Shown piece after piece: positions 43,170-52,162 of a DNA stretch of 64,000 bases; position 1 is the stretch's first letter, and every line of letters begins with the position of its first letter. The stretch is taken from positions 62,001-126,000 of the forward strand of contig NZ_BMTF01000014.1 of the NCBI RefSeq assembly GCF_014649535.1, in the 5' to 3' direction. The notes below the pieces were generated by a model. The model did no database searches, was not told where the DNA came from, and saw only the letters and a list, made by a program, of their open reading frames with translations. Made by a program: the position numbers and the translations under genes. The DNA is from Streptomyces gelaticus. GTDB taxonomy: Bacteria; Actinomycetota; Actinomycetes; Streptomycetales; Streptomycetaceae.

Positions 43170-44114
43170 ATGGCTACTCCTCTGTCCGCCTCTGCGGTCC
43201 TCAAGGCGCTGCGCGCCGAGGGCGTGCGCGTGGTCGAGGTCGGCAACTGGCGTACCCACAACCGCAACTCGAAGGGCCCCTGGGGCCCGGTCAACGGCAG
43301 CATCGTGCATCACACCGTGACCAAGGGCACCGCAGCGACGGTCCGGATCGTCCGCGACGGCTATCCCGAGCTGCCCGGTCCGCTGTGCCACGGGATGATC
43401 GCGAAGAACGGTCAGGTGCACATGGTCGGCTGGGGCCGCGCGAATCACGCCGGTGGTGGTGACCCCAAGGTGCTGGAGCAGGTCATAGCCGAGTCGTACG
43501 GCACGCGGCCGACTCCGCCCACTCGCGGCAACAGCAACGGGGTCGACGGCAACGCGCGGTTCTACGGGTGGGAGTGCGAGAACCTCGGCGACGGCAAAGA
43601 TCCCTGGCCGGCCGCGCAGTACGACGCGATCGTCCGCGTCCAGGCAGCGCTGTGCCGGGCGCACAAATGGTCGGCGAAGTCCGTGATCGGGCACCTGGAG
43701 TGGTCGAACGACAAGATCGACCCCCGTGGTTTCACCATGGCCAAGCTCCGTGCCGACATATCCGAGCGACTCAAGCACCCCGCGAGCTGGAACCCCGGCT
43801 CCGACCACGAGGAGGACCCCATGGCTGGAATCACCAAGCGCGACATCTTCGACGCCGTGTGGAAGACCGACGCGATCGGCGGCCCGACGGACGCGGCGGA
43901 CCATGCGACGAACCCGACATGGCAGCCGCAGTCCATCCTGAAGGACATGCAGGCCCGTATCCGGTCCATGGACAAGCGGATGGCCGCTCAGACCGCCGCG
44001 ATCACCGCGCTCGCCGGTCACGTCGGCACGGGCGCCGACTCCGAGACCATCGTCGCCGCGGTCAAGGCCGCGATCGACCGGGCCGTCGCCGACGGCGGTA
44101 CCGAAGGGGCCTGA
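43170..44114 (+). CDS. phage-type N-acetylmuramoyl-L-alanine amidase (endolysin-like)
   Basis: The 314-residue protein has a PGRP/amidase-2 domain (residues 30-190): GSIVHHTVT and VIGHLEWSNDKIDPRGF supply the two zinc His and the Lys/Asp pair, and GMIAKNGQVHMVGWGRANHAG is the core. No signal peptide is present, as in endolysins. The C-terminal 110 residues (MAGITKRDIFDAVWKTD...) match the tail of Streptomyces phage lysins. AAGGGAAA precedes the ATG. It is the best evidence for prophage material here; no holin or tail gene is visible. Confidence 0.85.
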   Translation: MATPLSASAVLKALRAEGVRVVEVGNWRTHNRNSKGPWGPVNGSIVHHTVTKGTAATVRIVRDGYPELPGPLCHGMIAKNGQVHMVGWGRANHAGGGDPKVLEQVIAESYGTRPTPPTRGNSNGVDGNARFYGWECENLGDGKDPWPAAQYDAIVRVQAALCRAHKWSAKSVIGHLEWSNDKIDPRGFTMAKLRADISERLKHPASWNPGSDHEEDPMAGITKRDIFDAVWKTDAIGGPTDAADHATNPTWQPQSILKDMQARIRSMDKRMAAQTAAITALAGHVGTGADSETIVAAVKAAIDRAVADGGTEGA

Positions 44115-44136
44115 CGCTCACCACGACGCTCCAGCC

Positions 44137-44174
44137 GGGCCTCGGTTCGACGAACTCTCGTCGAACCGGGGCCC
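44137..44174. terminator. strong hairpin between amidase and CGNR regulator
   Basis: A 17-bp stem with a single G-T pair (GGGCCTCGGTTCGACGA against TCGTCGAACCGGGGCCC) encloses a 4-base loop. It lies between two convergent genes and should stop both. Confidence 0.85.
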
Positions 44175-44222
44175 GGTGGCGTGTCCGGGACCCCAGGGCT
44201 GGCGCCCGCGATCACGGCGGCC

Positions 44223-44762
44223 CTACCTGCCCCGCTGGGCTCGGTGCGAGGCCACCCGGACCCGGGTTGCGCAGCGGGGGGTGCAGTAGCGCTGGGGGGT
44301 GCGACGGCCGGTGTCGATGAAGTAGTGGTCGCAGTCGGGTGCGGCACACTGCCCCCAGGCGCACCGGCCCCGTTCGCTGAGCCAGAGCCCGAGGGCCAGG
44401 GCGGTGGTGGACAGCAGCCAGTGAACCGGGTCGGCGCCCTGGGGCGCCCTGTTGTGCAGGGACCAGGGGCGCCCGGGGAGGCGCACCAAGCGGGGCCGGG
44501 CAGGGTGTTCGTCGAGGAGGGCGTTGATCGCCTCGGCGGCCCGGTCCTCGTCGTGCATGGCCAGGATGCCGGTCAGTCGGGCGGTCGCTTCGCGCAGCCG
44601 TCGCGCGTCGGCCTCGGTGAGAGAGAACAATGGCCCGCCATGCCGCTCCAGGAGGGCTTGGAGCGCTGCCGCGTTCACTTCGGCGTCGTCCTGGACGGTG
44701 TTGGCCAGTTCGGCGATGAAGTGGAGGCCGCGGGGGTTGGCCCCGGCCAGGTCCTCGGTCAT
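44223..44762 (-). CDS. CGNR zinc-finger (ABATE-domain) regulator
   Basis: The 179-residue protein has the ABATE N-terminal domain (FIAELANTVQ, residues 18-27 and on) and the C-terminal CGNR zinc finger, seen as CAAPDCDHYFIDTGRRTPQRYC, with the usual C-x4-C-x13-17-C pattern. Such proteins are small transcription factors. GGAGAGGG lies upstream of the start at 44762. It is divergent from a flavin monooxygenase gene and is likely to regulate it through the inverted repeat between them. Confidence 0.85.
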   Translation of the reverse strand: MTEDLAGANPRGLHFIAELANTVQDDAEVNAAALQALLERHGGPLFSLTEADARRLREATARLTGILAMHDEDRAAEAINALLDEHPARPRLVRLPGRPWSLHNRAPQGADPVHWLLSTTALALGLWLSERGRCAWGQCAAPDCDHYFIDTGRRTPQRYCTPRCATRVRVASHRAQRGR

Positions 44763-44814
44763 GGGCTTCGCCCTCTCCAGGTGGCTTCGTTCCGCGGGTG
44801 ACACTCCCTCCATG

Positions 44815-44844
44815 GTAACGTCAAAATAAGAAAATGAGCGTTAC
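44815..44844. promoter_or_regulatory. inverted repeat with AT-rich centre between CGNR and monooxygenase genes
   Basis: GTAACG and CGTTAC are separated by 18 A/T-rich bases, an unusual composition for this DNA. It lies 53 bases upstream of the CGNR start and about 114 bases upstream of the monooxygenase start, a good position for the operator of the divergent pair. Confidence 0.6.
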
Positions 44845-44957
44845 GGCTGGTGGTTGCCGGATCCGGCCGCTCCCGATCCACGACGCCGAGCAGTCGGCCG
44901 GTCCGTCTCGCAGCAGGCCGCTCCGACATCGGCCGCGTACCGCCCCATGGAGAGCAC

Positions 44958-46544
44958 ATGCATTTTCCGACGACTACTTCCGTACTCATCGTGGGTGGTG
45001 GACCAGGGGGTCTGACCCTGTCGAACCTGTTGTCGCGGTACGGCGTGGACCACCTGCTGATCGAAGCCCGTCCGGACACCTCCCGACATCCCAAGGCCCG
45101 CGGGGTCTCCGCCCGCTCGATGGAGATCTTCCGGCGCTGCGGGCTCGAAGGCGCGGTCCGCGCCGCCGGACTTCCGGCCTCCCAGGTCTTCTTCTACCGG
45201 GGCAGGGATCTGGTCGACCCGGACTTCGTGCGCAGCGGCGTCACCCACGACGCGTCGGGCGGCGCCGTGAACACACCCTCGCCGGGGGTGATCTGTTCCC
45301 AGGACGCGCTGGAGCCGGTCCTGTTGCGGCGGGCCCGTGAGTCGGCGGCCGACCGGATCCGGTTCGGCGTGCGTCTGCTGTCCTTCACCGAGGACGACGA
45401 AGGCGTGCGCGCCGTACTGGAGGACAGCGCCGGCGGCGAGCAGCACACGGTGCGTGCCGGGTGGCTCGTCGGCTGCGACGGTGCCGCGAGTACGGTCCGT
45501 TCGGGTGCGGGCGTAGGGATGGAGGGCCCGACGGGCCTGGGCCACTTTCTGAGTGTGCGCTTCGAGGCGCCGCTCGGTGAGGTGGTGGCCGACCGGGCGA
45601 GCGCCTCCTACTTCCTCGCCCCACCCGGCCGGGGCGGCTTCATGGCGGTGGACAACGACCGTCACTGGATCTACCAGTACCCCTTCGACCCCGATCACCG
45701 GCGCGGGGACGAGGACCTCACCGACCAGCGGTACCTTGAGGACCTCGTCCGGGCCGCGGCCGGCATCCCGGACCTGGAGGTGGCTGTCCGTGACACCATG
45801 GTCTGGCGCATGGACGCCCGACTGGCGTCCGCCTACCGCAGCGGACGCATCCTGCTGGCCGGAGACGCCGCCCACGTCATCCCTCCGACCGGCGGGCACG
45901 GCATGAACACGGGGATCGGCGACGTGGACAACCTTGCCTGGAAACTCGCCGCCGTCACGGCCGGCCGCGCCACCGCGGCACTGTTGGACACCTACCAGGC
46001 CGAACGCCGCCCGGTGGCCCGGCAGGTCATCGATCTGTCCGCCGAGAACGCCCGTGCCCGCGCCGGCTACCGCATCGACGACGAACTGCTGCTCACCGCC
46101 GCCTACAGCTCCGCTGCGGTCGTCCCCGGCCCCGACGACCCCGACGCGCCCACCCGGCCACCGCTGGACATCTCCGGCTACCACCCGAACGGCGCCCCGG
46201 GACGCCGCGTCCCGCACACACCGCTCGGCGGACCGCCCGGGATCACTTCCACCCTGGATCTCATCGGCCCCGGCTTCACCCTCATCACCGCAGCGGACAC
46301 CCCGGCCTGGCGGCAGCAGGCCGACGCCGCGGCAGCAGCAGGCTTCCCCATGACCGTCCACCGACTCGGCAGCGGCCGGCTGCGCGAGGAACACCCCGGA
46401 TCCTTCAACCGTTTGTGCGCCCTGTCCGCAGCCGGAGCCGTTCTGGTCCGCCCCGACGGACACATCGCCTGGCGCGCCGCCTCCCCGTCCGCCGAACCGG
46501 ATCTCCTTCGCGCCGTCCGGAGCATCCTCACCGGCGTCCGGTAG
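44958..46544 (+). CDS. FAD-dependent aromatic-type monooxygenase
   Basis: The 528-residue protein has the FAD motifs of group A hydroxylases: GGGPGGLTL (residues 12-20), the DG motif LVGCDGAASTVR (residues 172-183) and the GD motif GRILLAGDAAHVIPPTGGHGMNTGIGDVDNL (about residue 300). A C-terminal thioredoxin-like domain follows. The family hydroxylates phenols or polyketides using NADPH and oxygen. GGAGAGCAC precedes the ATG at 44958. A CGNR regulator is encoded divergently. The substrate is unknown. Confidence 0.9.
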   Translation: MHFPTTTSVLIVGGGPGGLTLSNLLSRYGVDHLLIEARPDTSRHPKARGVSARSMEIFRRCGLEGAVRAAGLPASQVFFYRGRDLVDPDFVRSGVTHDASGGAVNTPSPGVICSQDALEPVLLRRARESAADRIRFGVRLLSFTEDDEGVRAVLEDSAGGEQHTVRAGWLVGCDGAASTVRSGAGVGMEGPTGLGHFLSVRFEAPLGEVVADRASASYFLAPPGRGGFMAVDNDRHWIYQYPFDPDHRRGDEDLTDQRYLEDLVRAAAGIPDLEVAVRDTMVWRMDARLASAYRSGRILLAGDAAHVIPPTGGHGMNTGIGDVDNLAWKLAAVTAGRATAALLDTYQAERRPVARQVIDLSAENARARAGYRIDDELLLTAAYSSAAVVPGPDDPDAPTRPPLDISGYHPNGAPGRRVPHTPLGGPPGITSTLDLIGPGFTLITAADTPAWRQQADAAAAAGFPMTVHRLGSGRLREEHPGSFNRLCALSAAGAVLVRPDGHIAWRAASPSAEPDLLRAVRSILTGVR

Positions 46545-46777
46545 ACCCGACCACGCAAGGAAGTCAGGGCGAGGCGGCGTGGGCAGTCATGACGCGTCAA
46601 CCCTGTGAACATCCGGCCCGCGGCACCGACGAAGTCTATGAGGCGCCCGACGAACGGCTGCCCGATCGCAGTGGCGACCCAGAGCAGGTGAGCCGGCCGC
46701 CGCCGATAGGATCGGCCCCACTCACGGATCAGCGGCATCGTCGGTTGCGCATCGGGTCGGGCATTGAGGAGTCGTTC

Positions 46778-47854
46778 ATGGATCATTCGGGCCCGCAGCA
46801 TGCCGCACGTCTGGCCGCCTACGGATCCGTTTCCACGCACCTGTCGTTGCTGAGCGACCGCCGACTCGGCGAGGCCGTGGCCGCGGCCACCCCTCTCGGA
46901 TCCGGCATCGGAGGCCGGTCCGCCGAGCTGGAGGTCGGTGGGACCCGGGTCTTCGTCAAACGGATCCCCCTGACGGATGTCGAGATGCGGCCGGAGAACG
47001 TACGGTCGACGGCCAATGTCTTCGGGCTGCCGACGTTCTATCAGTACGGGGCGGGTTCAACCGGCTTCGGGGCCTGGCGCGAGCTGGCCGCGCACACGAT
47101 GACCACGGGCTGGGTCATCGGCGGCGAGCACGAAAGCTTTCCGATGATGTTTCACTGGCGAGTCCTGCCGGACTCCCCTCCCCCGGGTGTCGCCGACGAG
47201 TTCGGGGGCGTCGACGGGGCGGTCGCGTACTGGGAAGGCTCGTCGGCCGTGCGTGGGCGGCTGGAGGCCATCGGCCGCTCCTCCTCCAGTCTCGTGGTGT
47301 TCCTGGAACACCTGCCGCAGACGCTCGCCGCGTGGCTCGGCGACCGGAGGGAGGCCGCGGCCGAAGGCGGGTACGGCCCGGGGTACGCGTGGGCGGAGGA
47401 AACCCTGCTGCGCGGAGCCGACTTCATGAGATCCCGAGGGCTCGTCCACTTCGACGCCCACTTCGACAACGTGTTGACCGACGGCAGACTGGTCTACTTC
47501 GCGGACTTCGGTCTCGCCCTGAGCTCGGAGTTCGAACTCTCGCGGATCGAGGCCGGGTTCCTCTCCGACCATCTCGCGTACGACCGCCACTACATCGCCA
47601 GCCATCTGCTCCGCCACCATCTGCCCGACGGTCTGCGCGGCAACGTGGACCACGAGTCGTTCCTGCACAACTGGATCGCGGGCGAAAGGCCCGAGAGGAC
47701 ACCGCCCGCGATCGCCGCGATCACCGACCGGCATGCCCGGACCTCCGTGGTCCTCGACGGGTTCCACCGCCGCCTGCTCTCCGAGAGCAAGCGGACACCG
47801 TATCCGGCCGACCAGATCGAGCAGGCCGGGCAAGGAGGCCGTTCGGCGGATTAG
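46778..47854 (+). CDS. protein-kinase-like phosphotransferase
   Basis: The 358-residue protein carries the catalytic elements of the kinase-like fold. The Lys in RVFVKRIPL (residue 68 region) is followed by a catalytic loop VHFDAHFDNVL near residue 228 (D and N in HxDxxxxN-type spacing) and FADFGLAL near residue 245. The glycine-rich loop is reduced to GSGIGGRSAELE. The middle is longer than in aminoglycoside kinases. It could phosphorylate a small molecule or a protein. GAGGAG precedes the ATG. It stands alone with a terminator after it. Confidence 0.82.
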   Translation: MDHSGPQHAARLAAYGSVSTHLSLLSDRRLGEAVAAATPLGSGIGGRSAELEVGGTRVFVKRIPLTDVEMRPENVRSTANVFGLPTFYQYGAGSTGFGAWRELAAHTMTTGWVIGGEHESFPMMFHWRVLPDSPPPGVADEFGGVDGAVAYWEGSSAVRGRLEAIGRSSSSLVVFLEHLPQTLAAWLGDRREAAAEGGYGPGYAWAEETLLRGADFMRSRGLVHFDAHFDNVLTDGRLVYFADFGLALSSEFELSRIEAGFLSDHLAYDRHYIASHLLRHHLPDGLRGNVDHESFLHNWIAGERPERTPPAIAAITDRHARTSVVLDGFHRRLLSESKRTPYPADQIEQAGQGGRSAD

Positions 47855-47897
47855 AACCTGTCCGGAGGGCGGGACCTGCTTTCACGGCCCTGCGAAA

Positions 47898-47933
47898 CGC
47901 ATCGGCCCGCACTGCACCGTGCGGGCCGATGCG
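47898..47933 (+). terminator. hairpin after the kinase-like gene
   Basis: A perfect 15-bp stem (CGCATCGGCCCGCAC / GTGCGGGCCGATGCG) with a 6-base loop, 44 bases after the stop codon. Confidence 0.85.
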
Positions 47934-48282
47934 CGTTCCTCACCTGGGTTCGTCGCTTCGTCCTGGTCCTCACGGAGGAGGACGAACCCTACGACCCGCT
48001 CATCAAGGGCTAGTTCGGGCTCACCTCAGCGACAGCCCTTCCGTCACGAGTCGCTCCCGCCCCGTGTCGGCGCGGCTCCGACATCGTCCGGCCGCGCGGA
48101 CGGCGGACGCGCAGCGACCCGGCCGCGACCGGGATGTGGTGAGCGTCGGCGTGCTGGACGATCGAGCCGTTTCCGAGCATGGTCATGACCGGGCTGCTGC
48201 CCGTGCAACAGGACGATGCGGGCCTCGGGGGAAGGAGCTCGCTGCAACCATCTCGTCCAGGCCGGCAGCGACGGCTGCGGGG
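47934..48282. other. 349-base region with small coding-like scraps
   Basis: Just after the terminator a plus-strand frame encodes a short tail (VLTEEDEPYDPLIKG and stop), and a minus-strand frame near 48010-48190 opens with MTMLGNGSIVQHADAHHIP. Neither has domain support. They may be ends of lost genes. Confidence 0.25.
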
Positions 48283-48741
48283 TCACTCCGCGGGCCTGTT
48301 CACCCGGAACAAAGTCTGCTGCCCGTTGGCGACGAGCTGCCGTTCGCCGTCGTCCCGAACTCCGTACACCTCCAACTGGCATACGGTCAGGGTGCGTCCG
48401 GGCTTCAGGACGGTCCCGATCGCTTCGATGCGGTCGCCGACGGCGGGCGCAAGGAGGTTGATCTTGTACTCGACGGTGAGGACGTCGGACTCCTCGGGGA
48501 ACAGGGTGAGCGCCGCGTAGCCGCCGGCACTGTCCGCGACGGCGCTGGTGGCACCCGCGTGGACATAGCCGTTCTGCTGGGTCACCTCGGGGCGGGCCGG
48601 GAGCTCGATGTGCACCCGGCCGGGGCCGATGCGGGTTATACGTGCGCCGAGGTGGGTCATGAGGCCCTGACGGTCGAAGCTCTCCCGGACGCGCTTGCAG
48701 ACCTCGGGGCTCGCCTGTTCCTGCTGTGTCCGGTCTCCCAT
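48283..48741 (-). CDS. PaaI-family hot-dog thioesterase
   Basis: The 152-residue protein is one hot-dog domain with the segments GYVHAGATSAVADSAGGYAAL (residues 58-78, catalytic region), VTVEYKINLLAPA and VCQLEVYGV. It should hydrolyse acyl- or aryl-CoA esters. GGAGAGC precedes the ATG. It follows the broken LysE gene directly and was probably co-transcribed with it. Confidence 0.88.
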   Translation of the reverse strand: MGDRTQQEQASPEVCKRVRESFDRQGLMTHLGARITRIGPGRVHIELPARPEVTQQNGYVHAGATSAVADSAGGYAALTLFPEESDVLTVEYKINLLAPAVGDRIEAIGTVLKPGRTLTVCQLEVYGVRDDGERQLVANGQQTLFRVNRPAE

Positions 48742-48744
48742 GTG

Positions 48745-49382
48745 CTCTCCTTCATGGCGTACGGGGTGAAGCGGGTCCGCCAGCCGGCCAGACGTTCCAC
48801 CAGCAGGAACCCGCCGATGACGATCATCATGGCACCGGAGGCCCGGGGGACGGCCCGGGCAGCCGAGGGTCTGGTCCTGAGGACCGTACGGGCCAGGGCG
48901 CCGACGGTAGACCAGGGCGCAGGCCGTCATGTGGAGGGTGCCGAACAGTCCGGTCTGGGCGGCGACGGGCCAGCCGTGAGCGGTGTCGATGAACTGCGGG
49001 AACAACGAGAAGTACAGCAGCAGCGCCTTGGGGTTCAGGCCGCTGATACCGGCTCCCTTGAGCGTGATCTGCAAGCGGGAGGAGCCCATGGCCTCCTCCG
49101 AGGCCGCCGGCGCACCGGCTGCCTCAGCACGCCCCAGCCCAGCCGGACCAAGTAGCCGGCACCGGCGACGGTCAGGACGGTGAGCACGGTGGGCGAGCTC
49201 GCCACGATCACCACCAGGCCCGCGACAGCGAGGAGCGTGTACCCGGCGTATCCGGTTATCAGCCCGGCGACCGCCGGGACGACCGACCGGTCCCGCAGTC
49301 CGGCGGAGATCGCATAGGCCCAGTCCGCGCCGGGGGTGAACACCAGCAGCAGGTCCACAGCCAGGGAGGCCGCCAGTGTCAT
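48745..49382 (-). pseudogene. LysE-family exporter broken by two frameshifts
   Basis: Three reading frames together make one LysE-type amino-acid exporter of about 212 residues. From 49382 come the first helices (LLLVFTPGADWAYAISAGLRD, TVLTVLTVAGAGYLVRLGW). After a shift near 49130, GISGLNPKALLLYFSLFPQF and TGLFGTLHMTACALVY follow. After a second shift near 48905, the last helix (MMIVIGGFLLVERLAGW) is encoded. The gene cannot be translated as given. It precedes and probably overlaps the thioesterase transcript. Confidence 0.8.
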
Positions 49383-49484
49383 GGTGAATGGGGGAGCGGC
49401 CGTACTGCCGGCGAACAGCAGCAGTGGAAGGGCGGCACAGGGGTGCCAAGTCGTCGAGGATGCCGGGTGTTTAGGGTCGACCCC

Positions 49485-50519
49485 ATGACGAGGACCACAC
49501 CGCCGCGCCCGCTGGACGTCGAAGCGCTCTTCCCGGAGCTCGCCGCGTACCGGGGCACCACCACCCGGCTGCACCCGAGGCCGGGGACTCCGGGCGTGTC
49601 GGCCAGTTCCGTGGGTGGGCCGATGCTGTGGCCGGCGGACGAGCCGTGGCCAGTGTGCACCGACGCCCACGGTCGCGGGCATGGCCGCCGTCCTGCGGAC
49701 GTACACCGGGAACGAGAGGTCCTGGCACGCGCGTGGGCCCGCGAACCGCTCTCGGGCCCCACCGAGGAGGATCTGCGGCTCCTGGACGAGCTGGGCCGCG
49801 AACACCGGGTCCTGGGCATCCACGAGACCGATCCGCTGCCGCTGATCGGCCTGGCGCAGCTCTACCGGCGCGACGTCCCCGACCTGCCGGCCGGCCCGGA
49901 CGGATGCGACCTCCTCCAGTTGTTCTGGTGCCCGTTCGATGCGCACGGCCCGAGCGGGCACGGCCTGCTGCTCCACCCGCGCTGGCGCAGGTCGGCGGAG
50001 GTCGGCGAAGTACTGGAGATACCCCCGCAGCCGCAGGTCGTCGGCTTCGTGGGCTATGTACCGGAGCCTTGTGTGCTGCGACCGGAGCAGGTGGTCACGT
50101 ACCCGTTCGCCGGTCTCCTGTCCGAGGAGCTGTGCGCACGGATCGACGCCTGGGAGGAAGCCCTTGAGGAGGCGGCCGAGCAGCAGGAGGGCGACGGGGA
50201 CGCGGACGAGCCGATCTGCTACCAGTACGACCTGTCCATCCCGCCCGGCTGGCGCGTCGGCGGATTCGCGTCCTGGCACGCGACCGACCCCTTCCCCATG
50301 GACTGCCCGGCCTGCGCGACGCCCATGCGGCTGCTGCTGACCATCGACAGCTCCGAGTGGGACGGCGGCAGCGGGAGCTGGAAACCACTGGAAGAAGGAG
50401 ACTTGCCCGCGTTCCTGTCCGCCAGGCCCACCGAGGTCGTCGTGGGCCGCGCCGGCGAACTCAACGTCTTCGCCTGCCCCACCGATCCCGGCCACCCGCA
50501 CCGCTGGAGCATCCAGTAA
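49485..50519 (+). CDS. DUF1963/YwqG-like protein
   Basis: The 344-residue protein has GGPMLWPADEPWPVC (residues 44-58), LPLIGLAQLY, LLQLFWCPFDAH and GGFASWHATDPFPMDCPAC, a pattern of the DUF1963-related YwqG-like family. The function of these proteins is unknown, though some are found with toxin-immunity loci. TAGGGT lies 9 bases before the ATG, suggesting a leaderless message. A CPACATP and a CPTDPGHPH site could bind metal. Confidence 0.7.
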   Translation: MTRTTPPRPLDVEALFPELAAYRGTTTRLHPRPGTPGVSASSVGGPMLWPADEPWPVCTDAHGRGHGRRPADVHREREVLARAWAREPLSGPTEEDLRLLDELGREHRVLGIHETDPLPLIGLAQLYRRDVPDLPAGPDGCDLLQLFWCPFDAHGPSGHGLLLHPRWRRSAEVGEVLEIPPQPQVVGFVGYVPEPCVLRPEQVVTYPFAGLLSEELCARIDAWEEALEEAAEQQEGDGDADEPICYQYDLSIPPGWRVGGFASWHATDPFPMDCPACATPMRLLLTIDSSEWDGGSGSWKPLEEGDLPAFLSARPTEVVVGRAGELNVFACPTDPGHPHRWSIQ

Positions 50520-50659
50520 CCCGTCACGCCGATCCGGATCCGGTTCGGTTCCGCCGTTCGCTCGGTGATGCACTCGGTTCCGGGCTGCGGCACGCACACC
50601 GGCCACCCGGCCACCCGCCGATTTGCCACCACTGCCGCTCGATCAACGAAAGGTCATCC

Positions 50660-51280
50660 ATGCGCAAGCTCGTGTACTACATCGCGTCCACCCTCGACGG
50701 ATTCATCGCCGGACCGGACGGTTCCGACCCCACCGGCCCGGACGGCTTCTGGCCGATCCCCGAGGAGTACGTTCAGCACCTCATCACCGAGTACCCGGAG
50801 ACCCTGCCCGGCCCGGCCCGGGCCGCGCTGTCCGTCACTGCCGACGGTACGCATTTCGACACCGTCCTCGAAGGACGGCGCTCCTACGAGATCGGCCTCC
50901 GGGCCGGAGTGACCGATGCCTACCCGCACCTGCGCCACCTGGTGTTCTCGCGGACACTGAGCGAGAGCCCGGACCCGGCCGTGGAAATGGTTGCCGACGA
51001 TCCGGTGTCGACCGTACGGGAGTTGAAGCAGCAGGACGGCAAGGACATCTGGCTGATCGGCGGGGCCGAGCTCGCCGGCGCGCTGTACTCCGAGATCGAC
51101 GGACTGATCGTCAAGCTGAGCCCGATGACCATCGGCACCGGGATCCCGCTCTTCTCCGACAAGGCGGCATTCGACCCGCGCGGCTGGGACCTCACCGACC
51201 ACACCGTCCTGAAGTGCGGGGCCGCCTTCCTCACGTACTCCCGCAAGGCCGCCACCCCGCCTCGGCCCAGCACGTCGTGA
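50660..51280 (+). CDS. dihydrofolate-reductase-family protein (RibD C-terminal-like)
   Basis: The 206-residue protein begins KLVYYIASTLDGFIAGPDG and has the LEGRRSYEIG loop, HLVFSRTL and the DIWLIGGAELAGAL NADPH-binding strand, the layout of small RibD-like reductases. These are often misnamed dihydrofolate reductases; the substrate is not known. AAAGGTC lies 6 bases upstream. It is monocistronic, with a hairpin about 120 bases downstream. Confidence 0.88.
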   Translation: MRKLVYYIASTLDGFIAGPDGSDPTGPDGFWPIPEEYVQHLITEYPETLPGPARAALSVTADGTHFDTVLEGRRSYEIGLRAGVTDAYPHLRHLVFSRTLSESPDPAVEMVADDPVSTVRELKQQDGKDIWLIGGAELAGALYSEIDGLIVKLSPMTIGTGIPLFSDKAAFDPRGWDLTDHTVLKCGAAFLTYSRKAATPPRPSTS

Positions 51281-51729
51281 CGAGCGGCACGAATCCGCGC
51301 CGCCCTGGCCGGGACGCCACCATGTAGCCCGTTGTCCTTCCCCCGGAGGCAGACGCCGCAGGCGGCTCGGGCCGCACACCGGCGAACAGGTCGTCCTCGG
51401 GGAGACTTCCACCTGGGAGCGAGCCAGGTGGAAGTCCTCGGTGGGCCCGGACCTCGCGTTCGGCGCCGCGGTCGTCAAGCATGATTCGGGCGTCGAATGC
51501 GGCGTTCGGGTCGCTCTGCGTGGCATGGGTGAGCACGGCCCAGCGACGGTTACGCCATCTGCGGGGACGCGAAGTCGGACTCAGCAGGCACACGCCGTAC
51601 CCGCCCGCCGGTCCGGGTGCCGCTGCCGGGTACGCAAACGCCGTGGCCCGCAGACGTACCGTGCGGGTATCGTCCACTCCTCCAACCAGCCGCTACGGCG
51701 GCCTTCTCCGACATTCAGCGAGCGATTCC
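51281..51729. other. 449-base region holding one hairpin
   Basis: Apart from the inverted repeat at 51404-51436, no gene or repeat was found between the reductase-like gene and the crystallin-J1-like gene. Confidence 0.4.
51404..51436. terminator. 13-bp inverted repeat, possible terminator
   Basis: GACTTCCACCTGG and CCAGGTGGAAGTC pair perfectly with a 7-base loop, 124 bases after the reductase-like gene. The distance is long for a terminator; it may serve another role. Confidence 0.5.
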
Positions 51730-52083
51730 ATGACCAGCCGGCAAGCGACGACAACCCTGTGGCGCCCGACCGGCCCCGAGGAGCTGGATCTGGTTCGGGA
51801 ACTGAACTGGCGTGCCTGGCCGCCTCGCCTTCCCGAGCAGCCCATCTTCTATCCGGTCCTCAACGAGGACTACGCAATCAGGATCGCGAGGGACTGGAAC
51901 GTGAAGCACGACGGCGCCGGGTTCGTCACGCGATTCGAGGTCGAATCGGAGTTCCTGCGCCGCTACCCCGTCCAGCAGGCCGGCGGGCGCACGATCCTCG
52001 AACTCTGGGTTCCGGCCGAGGAGCTCGACGATTTCAACGCCCATATCGTCGGTGAGATCCAGGTGGTCCACACATTCCGCTGA
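51730..52083 (+). CDS. ADP-ribosylation/crystallin J1-type small protein
   Basis: The 117-residue protein reads LWRPTGPEELDLVRELNWRA, then WPPRLPEQPIFYPVLNEDYA and TILELWVPAEELDDFNAHIVGEI, a pattern known from short Streptomyces proteins labelled ADP-ribosylation/crystallin J1. It lacks the catalytic part of ADP-ribosylglycohydrolases, so the label says little about function. No convincing ribosome binding site precedes the ATG at 51730. Confidence 0.75.
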   Translation: MTSRQATTTLWRPTGPEELDLVRELNWRAWPPRLPEQPIFYPVLNEDYAIRIARDWNVKHDGAGFVTRFEVESEFLRRYPVQQAGGRTILELWVPAEELDDFNAHIVGEIQVVHTFR

Positions 52084-52162
52084 GCAGCACCGGTCCGGGT
52101 GCGATGCCCCTGCACGGTTCGTCAGGTCGGCGACAGTACATGGGCCGTGCAAGGATCACGGC

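Noticed and set aside
51404..51436. 13-bp inverted repeat as an insertion-sequence end
   Set aside because: No transposase or matching second end lies nearby. Terminator-type hairpin is the simpler reading.
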